Below are positions 25,757 to 33,595 of a DNA stretch of 64,000 nt, in pieces. Source of the DNA: an uncultured Rubrobacteraceae bacterium (lineage in GTDB: Bacteria > Actinomycetota > Rubrobacteria > Rubrobacterales > Rubrobacteraceae); assembly GCA_902806085.1 (NCBI GenBank), contig CADCVH010000073.1, forward strand, positions 1-64,000, read 5' to 3'. The position numbers were made by a program, and so were the translations under genes. The notes beneath the pieces were generated by a model that saw only the letters and a list, made by a program, of their open reading frames with translations, searched no databases and had not been told where the DNA came from. Numbering within the stretch: the stretch's first letter is position 1; each line of letters starts with the position of its first letter.

Positions 25757-27226
25757 ATGGGGCGGCTAGCCTCCGCGTGGGAGAAGCTGGGCTCCTCCTT
25801 CTGGTTCGTCCCCGCCGCGACGCTGGCCGCCACGGTAACGCTGTTCGCCGTCACCTTGCAAGTGGACCAGGCGCTGCGGGGAAACCTCTCGGACCTTTCC
25901 ATAATCTTCTCCGGCGGCCCCACCGCCGCCCGCAGCGTGCTCTCCACGATCGCGGGGAGCATCATAACCGTGGCGGCCACCACGTTCTCCCTGACCATAG
26001 TAGCCCTACAACTCGCCTCCAGCCAGTACTCTCCCCGCGTCCTACGCAACTTCACGTCGGATCTAGGTGTGCAGGTGGTCCTGGGGACCTTTATTGCGAC
26101 GTTTTTGTACTCCTTGCTGGTCCTGCGGATCGTCAGGGCCTCCGAGGACGGGGCGCCGACGTTCGTGCCGGTGATCTCGGTGACCACGGCGGTGCTCATG
26201 GCCCTCGTGTCCGTGGGGCTACTCGTCTACTTTATCCAGCACATCGCCACCATCATCCAGTCCTCGACCATCGTCGAGCAGTCCCGCAAAGACGCCGTGG
26301 AGAGCATCTCTCACCTCGAAGATCTGGACTCTTACCAACCCCCGGAGCGAGAGTTGGAAGAGCGCTTCCGGCTAAAGGTCTCAGGCGGCGGGGAGCCGGC
26401 GGTCGTGCGGGCGAAGCGGAGCGGCTACGTGCAGTACCTCGACGCGGGCGTCGTGCTCGATGCGGTGGCGGCCTCCTGCGATCCGGAGGCCGTCGAGATC
26501 CCCTTCGGCCCCGGTCACTTCGTCGCCGCCGGGTTGCCGATCGCAAAGGTTTGGCCCGCGCCGGAGGGGGGTCTCGACGCCGACACCCGGGAAAGGGCGC
26601 ACAGGGCGTTCTACTTCGGACGGGAGCGCTCCTTCCGACAGGACTTCGCCTTCGGCCTCCGGCAACTCTCGGACATAGCCCTCAAAGGGCTCTCGCCGGG
26701 GGTCAACGACCCGACCACCGCCATGCAGGCGATGGACCAAGTGGAGGCCATCTTCGTCGCCCTGGCCTCGAAGGCCATGCCCCAGCGCCTTCGGGAGCGG
26801 GAGGCGGACGGATCGGCGGTGCTGCTCAAGACCGGGCACTACGGCTTCGACGACGCCGTGGGGCTGGCCTTCGACCAGATCCGGCGGGCCGCCTTCGCAA
26901 GCGGGCAAGTCGCGGTCCTGGAGAGGCTGCTGCAGATCCTGGGCAGGCTTACGGAGGCGAACGACCTGCCCGAACGCCGGGAGGCCCTGTGGAAGAGGAC
27001 GTTCGCCGTTGCCCGTCTGGCCCCGGGGCAGATCCCGGATCCGCACGACGCATCGAACCTCGTCCTGCGGGCCGTGGAGATCGCCTCCGTAAGCCTGCCA
27101 AAGACCGGGCGGCCGAAGACGATGGACGAGGACCTCACGGCGTTGATCGACGCGTCGAAGGGGCTACCCGAAGATGAACGTATCCGCGAGGCGGTGCGCG
27201 CCGCCCGCTCGCACGCCAGCGCGTGA
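25757..27226 (+). CDS. DUF2254 membrane protein
   Basis: This 489-residue predicted inner-membrane protein starts MGRLASAWEKLGSSFWFVP. Four N-terminal helices (about 17-38, 60-85, 105-125 and 140-160) are followed by a large soluble C-terminal part. The segment STIAGSIITVAATTFSLTIVALQLASSQYSPR and the later SPGVNDPTTAMQAMD are characteristic of DUF2254. The biochemical role is not known. I prefer ATG 25757 over 25694 because the extra residues are not family-like. It converges on glmS. Confidence 0.88.
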   Translation: MGRLASAWEKLGSSFWFVPAATLAATVTLFAVTLQVDQALRGNLSDLSIIFSGGPTAARSVLSTIAGSIITVAATTFSLTIVALQLASSQYSPRVLRNFTSDLGVQVVLGTFIATFLYSLLVLRIVRASEDGAPTFVPVISVTTAVLMALVSVGLLVYFIQHIATIIQSSTIVEQSRKDAVESISHLEDLDSYQPPERELEERFRLKVSGGGEPAVVRAKRSGYVQYLDAGVVLDAVAASCDPEAVEIPFGPGHFVAAGLPIAKVWPAPEGGLDADTRERAHRAFYFGRERSFRQDFAFGLRQLSDIALKGLSPGVNDPTTAMQAMDQVEAIFVALASKAMPQRLREREADGSAVLLKTGHYGFDDAVGLAFDQIRRAAFASGQVAVLERLLQILGRLTEANDLPERREALWKRTFAVARLAPGQIPDPHDASNLVLRAVEIASVSLPKTGRPKTMDEDLTALIDASKGLPEDERIREAVRAARSHASA

Positions 27227-27259
27227 GGAGGCCCGGTGGCACCTCACTTCCCCAGCCGG

Positions 27260-29101
27260 CTACTCCACCGTGACGCTTTTCGCGAGGTTGCGGGGCTTGT
27301 CCACGTCCAGACCGCGCCCCGTGGCGACGTCGTGGGCGAGGAGTTGCAGCGGCACGCTCCAGACCAGGGGGCGCAGGATCTCGGGCGCCTCCGGGACGGG
27401 CAGCACGACGCGGGCCACGCGCCCCGCGGCCGGGTCGTCTTCCCCGGCCACGGCGATCACGTTGGCGCCCCGCGCGACGGTCTCCTCGACGTTAGAGAGG
27501 GTCTTCTCGCGAAGGACCCCCTCACCGAGAATCGCCACGACCGGACACTGCTCGTCGACGAGGGCTATGGGGCCGTGCTTCATCTCGCCGGCCGCGTAAC
27601 CTTCAGAGGGGATGTAGGAGATCTCCTTAAGCTTCAAGGCGCCTTCGAGCGCGACCGGGAAGGCGGGCCCGCGCCCGAGGAAGAGCGAGCATCCGGCGTC
27701 CTCAAAGAGTTCGACCGCCGCCCCTATCTTCCCTTCGAGCAAGGCCAGGGTCGCCGCCACCTTCTCCGGCGCGAGGCGCAAGTCCCGGCCCAGGGCGAGG
27801 AGGTCTCTCTCCGGCAGGGTCGCTTTGACGCGGGCGAGCTCCAGGGCGAGCAGGTCCAGCGCGGCGACCTGGGCGGCGAAGGCCTTGGTCGAGGCGACGC
27901 AGATCTCAGGCCCCGCCTCCGTGAGCAGCACCGCGTCGGCCTCGCGCGTGATGAGCGAGCCCCGCGTGTTTGTCACGGCCAACACCTTCCCCCCGAACCC
28001 GCGGGCGGCCTCCACCGCCGCGAGCGTGTCCGTCGTCTCCCCGCTCTGGCTTATGGCGACGACGAGGGTCCTCTCGTCCCCGATGGGATCCGCGTAGCGG
28101 TACTCGCTGGCGACGGCCACCTCCACGGGGACGCGGGCGAGGCGCTCGATGAGGCCCTTGCCGAGCAGGCCAGCGTGCAGGGCCGTGCCGCAGGCCACGA
28201 CGACGACGCGGTCCACGTCGGAGAGGTCGAGGCCCGTCTCCGAGAGGTCGACCCGGCCGTCGGCGTCCAGGCGATCCGCGAGGGTGGCGCGGAGGGCTTC
28301 GGGCTGCTCGTGGATCTCCTTCGTCATGAAGTCCTCGTAGACGCCAAGCTCGACGTCCTGGGCGTCCCAGTCCACCTCGAACGGCTCGCGCTCGACCGGT
28401 TCGCCTTCCCGCGTGAAAAGGGCGACCGAAGCGCCCGTGACCTCGACGACCTCCCCGTTCTCCACGACCAGAAACCGGCGCGTCTCCCCAAGAAGCGCCT
28501 GCACGGCGCTCGCGAGAAAGTTCTCCCCCTCCCCGAGCCCGACCACGAGCGGGCTCTGGTGCCGGGACGCCACGATGACCCCGGGCTCCTTCACGCCCAC
28601 CGCCGCGACCGCAAAGGAACCCTCCAGACGCCCCAGCACCGCCGCGAGCGACCCGCGCAACGGCTCACCGGGGTTTGCCTCCACCCTCTCGGCGAGCAGG
28701 TGCGCCATGACCTCGGTGTCGGTCTCGGACTCGAACCGGACGCCACGCCCTGCCAGCTCGGCCTTGATCTCCGCGAAGTTCTCGATGATGCCGTTGTGCA
28801 CCACGGCCACGGTCCCGCCACCCCCGAGCTGCGGGTGGGCGTTCTTCTCGCTCGGGCGGCCGTGCGTGGCCCAGCGGGTATGCCCGATGCCGGCCCGCAT
28901 TCTGGAGAGGTGTCCGTTACGGGCTGCCACGGCCCTGCCCAGGTTCTCCAGGCGTCCGACCTCCCGGATCGGCTCGATCCCGCCCTCGCCGTGCAGCGCG
29001 AGCCCGGCCGAGTCGTAACCGCGATACTCCAGATGCGAGAGACCTTGCATGAGCACCTCCACGCACCGCTCCCTGCCAACGTAACCGACGATGCCGCACA
29101 C
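27260..29101 (-). CDS. glmS: Glutamine-fructose-6-phosphate aminotransferase
   Basis: This enzyme makes glucosamine-6-phosphate from fructose-6-phosphate and glutamine, the first step toward UDP-GlcNAc. The product has 613 residues. An N-terminal class-II glutaminase (CGIVGYVGRERC, YRGYDSAG) is followed by two SIS domains, and the C-terminus ends LAKSVTVE. I chose GTG 29101 rather than ATG 29107. The nucleophilic Cys must be residue 2, and GGGAGGT lies six bases before the GTG but directly abuts the ATG. No glmS ribozyme is apparent upstream. Confidence 0.97.
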   Translation of the reverse strand: MCGIVGYVGRERCVEVLMQGLSHLEYRGYDSAGLALHGEGGIEPIREVGRLENLGRAVAARNGHLSRMRAGIGHTRWATHGRPSEKNAHPQLGGGGTVAVVHNGIIENFAEIKAELAGRGVRFESETDTEVMAHLLAERVEANPGEPLRGSLAAVLGRLEGSFAVAAVGVKEPGVIVASRHQSPLVVGLGEGENFLASAVQALLGETRRFLVVENGEVVEVTGASVALFTREGEPVEREPFEVDWDAQDVELGVYEDFMTKEIHEQPEALRATLADRLDADGRVDLSETGLDLSDVDRVVVVACGTALHAGLLGKGLIERLARVPVEVAVASEYRYADPIGDERTLVVAISQSGETTDTLAAVEAARGFGGKVLAVTNTRGSLITREADAVLLTEAGPEICVASTKAFAAQVAALDLLALELARVKATLPERDLLALGRDLRLAPEKVAATLALLEGKIGAAVELFEDAGCSLFLGRGPAFPVALEGALKLKEISYIPSEGYAAGEMKHGPIALVDEQCPVVAILGEGVLREKTLSNVEETVARGANVIAVAGEDDPAAGRVARVVLPVPEAPEILRPLVWSVPLQLLAHDVATGRGLDVDKPRNLAKSVTVE

Positions 29102-29485
29102 GGGCATACCTCCCTATTTTCCACGGACGAAGCCTCTTGAGGCGAAGAGAAAGGCGCAGGACGAAAAGTGTCCTGCCGGGCCGAACGGCGTTTTGTCCCC
29201 GGCGTCGCCGCCGGATTTTGTCGCCGCCCTATCGACCGCCCGAAGCCGAGACGCACCCGCCGAATAACTCGATGAACGTCTCCCTCGTCGACTCCCGTGT
29301 TGCGGACCTCTAGGTCCCGGGAGCCCTGGCGCTTGTTCTTGTTCTCTCCGTCCCGCAAGCCCCGACCATCCTGTCGTGACCACCGGGCGTTACCCTACGT
29401 AGATTTCTCTGCTCTACCTCCCATCTTCCGGGCCGTGGGACCGTTAACTCTACCCGCCGCGTCGCAAAAAAGAAACCCGGACCCG
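29102..29485. other. Intergenic region between glmS and the DUF1624 gene
   Basis: No convincing gene is seen. Minus-strand ORFs here (for example one containing NKNKRQGSRDLEVRNTG) lack ribosome sites and family features. A GTTAAC at 29444 is a single copy without phased repeats. Confidence 0.4.
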
Positions 29486-30265
29486 TCAGAAAAGGTTCAG
29501 GTCCACCACGCCTAGCGCGGCGAGCAGGGCGACGAGCAAGGGCTGGTGCACGAGGTAGATCGGGAGCGAGTTCCTGCCGAGCGGGAGCAGCGGCCTCGCG
29601 ACGATCGGGGACCGGGCCGGCAAGCCGGCGGGCCTTCCCTCGCCGTAGACTATGTTGCCGAGGAACAGCCCTATCAGGACGACCCCGAACCAGGGCAGAA
29701 GGGGCCTGTAGTCAGGCATGATCCAACCCTCGGGCACGACCCCGAGGGGCAGCAACCACGGGCTGCCGGACGGGTCCCCGGCCCGCACGTACAGGCCGGC
29801 GGCGAACACGGCGACGCCGAGAACAAGGTTGGCAAGCCCGAGCTTCAGGAACGGGTAGGCGAGGACGATGGAGACCCCGATCAGATGCAGTATCCCAAAC
29901 GCGACGATCCCCATGCCGAAGACGAGGAAGACCGCCGTCAGCAACATCCCGTAGCCGAAGATCCTCAGCCCCCGCAGCAGATACCGGCGAAAGCCCCCGC
30001 CCCCGTCCTCCCTGCTAGCGGTAATGGCGAGCGAGACGCCGACGAGCAGGAGGAAGAGGCTCGCGGTTGCGTCGGCGAAACGGGCCCAGAAGCCGGTGAC
30101 CGCATCCACCTCGTACCCGCCGAAGGCGTAGAGGTCGTAGGTGAAATGGTAGACGACCATCATGAGGATGGCGACGCCGCGGGCGGCGTCCACCTCCCAG
30201 AACCGGCTACCGCTCCTCGTGGCTCTCTCTTTCGCGCGTTCCCCTTCGGCCTGTCGCGGGATCAT
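29486..30265 (-). CDS. DUF1624 / heparan-alpha-glucosaminide N-acetyltransferase-like membrane protein
   Basis: This 259-residue membrane protein has about seven helices. It starts with a basic cytoplasmic stretch followed by FWEVDAARGVAILMMVVYHFTYDL, the hallmark of the DUF1624/acyltransferase group. The conserved VYHF histidine and the C-terminal GRNSLPIYLVHQP motif support membrane-bound acyl transfer. The substrate is unknown. ATG 30265 has no clear ribosome site; the gene is divergent from the GNAT gene at 30310. Confidence 0.85.
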   Translation of the reverse strand: MIPRQAEGERAKERATRSGSRFWEVDAARGVAILMMVVYHFTYDLYAFGGYEVDAVTGFWARFADATASLFLLLVGVSLAITASREDGGGGFRRYLLRGLRIFGYGMLLTAVFLVFGMGIVAFGILHLIGVSIVLAYPFLKLGLANLVLGVAVFAAGLYVRAGDPSGSPWLLPLGVVPEGWIMPDYRPLLPWFGVVLIGLFLGNIVYGEGRPAGLPARSPIVARPLLPLGRNSLPIYLVHQPLLVALLAALGVVDLNLF

Positions 30266-30297
30266 ACCCCACCCGCCGCGTGCCGCGAAGCATGGGG

Positions 30298-30303
30298 TAG
30301 GAT
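30298..30303 (+). promoter_or_regulatory. -10 box of GNAT gene 30310 (leaderless)
   Basis: TAGGAT is followed by six bases and ATG 30310. Confidence 0.5.
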
Positions 30304-30309
30304 TGCAGG

Positions 30310-30804
30310 ATGGAAGCAGAAAACTTCACCATCCGCCCGGCCCGCGGGGAGGACGCCGCCGAGGCGGCGCGGCTGTGGATGCAGAGCGCCGAAGAGCACA
30401 CGGCCCACGACCCCGTCTACGCGACCGCCCCTGACGCCGAGAAGACCATGCGCCGCTTTCTCGCGGACCTCGCCCGCAACAGCTACGCCTTCGTCTTCAT
30501 AGCCACCACCGGGGACCGGACCGTCGGCTTTGTCTCAGGCGAGCTGCGCGAAGGCTCCCCGACCTTCAGGCCCAAGACCTGGGCCTCCGTGGACGACGTA
30601 TTCGTCGAACCCGACCACCGCAACGGGGGCATCGGCCGCGCCCTCCTCGCCAACGTAGCGGAGTGGGCGCGACAAAAAGGCGCCGACGGCGTCTCCCTGC
30701 AGGTCGCGGCGGCCAACGCCAGGGGCCGCAAGTTCTACGAAGACCTCGGTTTTCGCGAGGTCTCCGTCTACGAGCTGCTGGAGTTTGATCGGGCTTCAGG
30801 CTAG
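30310..30804 (+). CDS. GNAT family N-acetyltransferase
   Basis: This 164-residue protein is a single GNAT domain with the acetyl-CoA motif EPDHRNGGIGRALLANVAEW and the C-terminal NARGRKFYEDLGFREV. The substrate is unknown; similar stand-alone GNATs acetylate small amines or peptides. The start follows a TAGGAT box by six bases. Its stop overlaps that of the next, convergent GNAT gene by four bases. Confidence 0.87.
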   Translation: MEAENFTIRPARGEDAAEAARLWMQSAEEHTAHDPVYATAPDAEKTMRRFLADLARNSYAFVFIATTGDRTVGFVSGELREGSPTFRPKTWASVDDVFVEPDHRNGGIGRALLANVAEWARQKGADGVSLQVAAANARGRKFYEDLGFREVSVYELLEFDRASG

Positions 30805-31283
30805 AGGCTTCGGGTTTCGGGTTTTTCGTTCCGCCGGTCACCGATGACGAGAGACCTGGAAAAGACCCGCACATCGGCCTCCCGCTCGTACCCGGAAGCG
30901 GCGTAGAAGGGGTCCGCCTCCCTTTCCTCCACCTGAGCTTCAACGTAATGTACGCCGCGTTCTCTGCAACGTTCGTCCGCAGCTTTCAAGAGGGCTCCTC
31001 CGACGCCGCGGCGCCTGGCCTCCGGGCGGGCGTAGAGGTCTTCGATGCTGGCGAAGGGGCCGCCGAGGGAGATGTTGGGCCGGAAGGCGAGCACCAGGAC
31101 GCCCACCATCCGGTCGTCGAGGTACGCGGCGAGCACCTCGACGTCGCCGGCTTCGACGGAGTGCCGGAGCTCCCCGACGAAGTCGTCCGGCACGGGCTCG
31201 CCGTCCCTGAGCCATTCTTCCAGGAGGCTTAGGGGCCCGCGGAGCTCCGGGGCGGGTACCGGCGCGACCTCGATCCGGCTCAC
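30801..31283 (-). CDS. GNAT family N-acetyltransferase in the ltaE operon
   Basis: This 160-residue GNAT protein has RPEARRRGVGGALLKAADERC as its acetyl-CoA loop and ADPFYAASGYEREADVRVF near the end. GTG 31283 overlaps the ltaE stop as GTGA, so it is the last gene of acyP-rnhC-ltaE-GNAT. The longer ORF from 31742 lies inside ltaE in another frame. The substrate is unknown. Confidence 0.83.
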   Translation of the reverse strand: MSRIEVAPVPAPELRGPLSLLEEWLRDGEPVPDDFVGELRHSVEAGDVEVLAAYLDDRMVGVLVLAFRPNISLGGPFASIEDLYARPEARRRGVGGALLKAADERCRERGVHYVEAQVEEREADPFYAASGYEREADVRVFSRSLVIGDRRNEKPETRSL

Positions 31284-32296
31284 CGTTCGACGGCTGCGGT
31301 TACCCTGGACGCGGCCTCGACGGCCGCTTCTATATCGTCGTCGCCCACGTCCAGGTGGGTGCAGAGTCGGGCGTAGCCGGGCCTGCCGAGGGTGGCGAGG
31401 ATGCCCTCGCGCGCCAGGGCCTGCAGGAACCCTTCCGGGTCGTCCACTTCGACGAGCACGAGGTTGGTCTGGGGTGGATCCACTTTGTAGCCGACTTCCC
31501 TCAACCTGTTTGCGAGGTTCTGGGCCCGCTCGTGGTCTTCGGCGAGCCTCTCCTGGTGGTTCTCGAAGCCGTAGAGGGAGGCGGCGGCGATGACGCCGGC
31601 CTGACGCATGCCGCCGCCGAACGCCTTGCGGGCGCGGCGGGCCTCGTCGATGGCCTCGCTGGTCCCGGCGAGCAGGGAGCCGACGGGGGCGCCCAGGCCC
31701 TTGGAGGAGCAGACGGAGACCGTATCCACGTGGTCGCACCACTCGCGGGCGGGGATGCCGGTGGCCGCCTGGGCGTTGAAGAGCCTGGCGCCGTCAAGGT
31801 GCACCTTGAGGCCGCCCTCCCGCGCCACGGCGGCGACCGCGGCGAAGTCCTCCAGCGGGTAGACCGTCCCGCCGGCGGTATTGTGGGTGTTCTCCAGGCA
31901 GAGCAGGCGGGAGCGCGGGAAGTGGACGTTCTCCGGCCGGATCGCCTTCCGGACGGTCTCGGGGTCCAAGACGCCGCTTTCGCCGGGGAGGGTGCGGAGT
32001 TGGACGGAGGAGAGGAGGGCGGGGGCGCCGCCCTCGTAGACGAAGACGTGGGCGCCCTCGTGGATCAGGACTTCCTCCGCGCGGTTCGTGTTGACGTGGA
32101 CCCCGATCTGGTTGGTCATCGTCCCCGACGGCGCGTACATGGCCGCCTCCTTGCCGAGCAAGTCGGCGACGTACTCCTCGAGCCGGTTGACGGTCGGGTC
32201 CTCCCCGAACACGTCGTCCCCTAAAGGTGCCTCCATCATGGCCCGGCGCATCCCCTCCGTCGGCCGCGTAACCGTGTCGCTGCGAAGATCTATCAC
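31280..32296 (-). CDS. ltaE: Low-specificity L-threonine aldolase
   Basis: This PLP-dependent fold-I enzyme cleaves L-threonine or allo-threonine to glycine and acetaldehyde. The product is 338 residues and starts VIDLRSDTVTRPT. HLDGARLFNA holds the Asp that contacts the PLP pyridine, and the Schiff-base Lys is in SVCSSKGLGAPVGS. The start is GTG 32296, overlapping the rnhC stop as GTGA. Confidence 0.94.
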   Translation of the reverse strand: MIDLRSDTVTRPTEGMRRAMMEAPLGDDVFGEDPTVNRLEEYVADLLGKEAAMYAPSGTMTNQIGVHVNTNRAEEVLIHEGAHVFVYEGGAPALLSSVQLRTLPGESGVLDPETVRKAIRPENVHFPRSRLLCLENTHNTAGGTVYPLEDFAAVAAVAREGGLKVHLDGARLFNAQAATGIPAREWCDHVDTVSVCSSKGLGAPVGSLLAGTSEAIDEARRARKAFGGGMRQAGVIAAASLYGFENHQERLAEDHERAQNLANRLREVGYKVDPPQTNLVLVEVDDPEGFLQALAREGILATLGRPGYARLCTHLDVGDDDIEAAVEAASRVTAAVER

Positions 32297-33228
32297 GAGT
32301 TTCCTCCGTCCTTGTCTCTTCCGAGCACCTTCTCTGTCGTGGCGAAATGGACCTTCGCCACCTCCGCCAGCCCCTCCTCGCCCAACTCCTCGACCACCCG
32401 GCGGGCGGCTTCGAGGACGTGCGTGGCCCCAAGGGGCAACTTGAACCCTACCTTACCGGAGAGCCGGTCCACCTCATCGAGCTGCCTCGCCCGCGCCACC
32501 ACGGAGGCGGCCGCCACCGCCGCGTCGTCCTCCGCCCTGGGCCGCACCTCCAGGCGCACGCCGGCCGGGACCGACGGCCCCAGACGCGAGCGGGCGGACT
32601 TCGCGTACTGGTCCACTACCACGAGCTCTACCTCACTTGCAAGTTCACGGATGATCCCGGCGTCCACCTCGCCGAGCAGCTCGTTCACGTTGCCGGCCGC
32701 CCCCCGCCTGGCCTCGTACTCTCCGGGGCCGAGCACCACGACGCGGGCGTTCCCGGGACCGACGGCCTCGAGGACGCGCTCCGCCATCGCCCGTACCCCT
32801 AGCACGCCCACCGTCTTGGAATCCCGCACCCCTATCTCGCGCAGCCTCTCCGCCACCTTGTCGCCGGTCACGCGCACCCCGGCCACGACCAGGGGGCCGA
32901 AGTAGTCCCCTTTGCCGGCCTCGTCGATCCCGAGCCGCGGCGTGCCAGACAACACGGGCCTGGGCCCGGCGGCCGGACCCGGACGACCCTCGCCGGCCTT
33001 TTTCCCGCCCGTCCTCCAGCCTTCGAGCGCCTCCCTCAACCTTGAGGCTTTACCCCCGGTAGACACCTTGCCCGTGCGGTAGACGTTGAGCTTCGCGGTC
33101 TCGCCGTTTCGGACGAGGTCGAACTGGGTTCCGTGGTCTATGGGGCGGCTGCCGGCGACCTTCGCGCCCTCGTCGTCGAGCAGGCGGCGCAGGCCGGCGG
33201 GGATGCGGTTGCGATCGTCCGGGCTCAA
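32293..33228 (-). CDS. rnhC: Ribonuclease HIII
   Basis: This enzyme cleaves the RNA strand of RNA-DNA hybrids. The 311-residue product has an N-terminal TBP-like substrate-binding domain (GTQFDLVRNGETAKLNVYRTGKVS). The catalytic domain has GIDEAGKGDYFGPLV (D102, E103) and RDSKTVG (D136), the RNase HIII version of the DEDD site. TTG 33228 overlaps the acyP stop as TTGA; the ORF-track start at 33321 lies inside acyP. RNase HIII is best known in Firmicutes and is less usual in actinobacteria. Confidence 0.92.
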   Translation of the reverse strand: MSPDDRNRIPAGLRRLLDDEGAKVAGSRPIDHGTQFDLVRNGETAKLNVYRTGKVSTGGKASRLREALEGWRTGGKKAGEGRPGPAAGPRPVLSGTPRLGIDEAGKGDYFGPLVVAGVRVTGDKVAERLREIGVRDSKTVGVLGVRAMAERVLEAVGPGNARVVVLGPGEYEARRGAAGNVNELLGEVDAGIIRELASEVELVVVDQYAKSARSRLGPSVPAGVRLEVRPRAEDDAAVAAASVVARARQLDEVDRLSGKVGFKLPLGATHVLEAARRVVEELGEEGLAEVAKVHFATTEKVLGRDKDGGNS

Positions 33229-33506
33229 CGGACCTCGAAGCCCGTCAGGTCTTCGCGGCCCGGCCCGAAGTCCGCGCTCACGTCCTCGACGGAGGCGTCC
33301 GGCGGGCCCTGCTCGCACCACCGGACCATCTCCCTGACCCCTTCCGAGGGGCCCTCGAAGACCGCCTCCACGGCGCCGTCCGGCGAGTTGCGCACCCAGC
33401 CTGAGAGGCCGAGGCGCTCGGCGTTGCGGCGGGCAGAGTCCCGAAAGAACACGCCCTGCACCCGGCCCGTGACGCGTACGTCGGCCCGTTCTCGTTCGTC
33501 TTGCAC
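33225..33506 (-). CDS. acyP: Acylphosphatase
   Basis: This 93-residue acylphosphatase hydrolyses carboxyl-phosphate bonds of small molecules. The catalytic Arg lies in GRVQGVFFRDSARR and the catalytic Asn in GWVRNSPDGAVEA, both fully conserved. GTG 33506 has GGAGGT seven bases upstream. It is first in the acyP-rnhC-ltaE-GNAT unit. Confidence 0.94.
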   Translation of the reverse strand: MQDERERADVRVTGRVQGVFFRDSARRNAERLGLSGWVRNSPDGAVEAVFEGPSEGVREMVRWCEQGPPDASVEDVSADFGPGREDLTGFEVR

Positions 33507-33595
33507 GCTGCGTACCTCCGTAAGGTTCCTATCCTTTAGTGTGGGGCCGACCTCTGTTTGGGGGCCCCAACCCGATATGCTAGCCTAGAGCGGCT

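Noticed and set aside
29114-29383. Minus-strand ORF upstream of glmS
   Set aside because: No family features or credible ribosome site; overlaps other chance frames.
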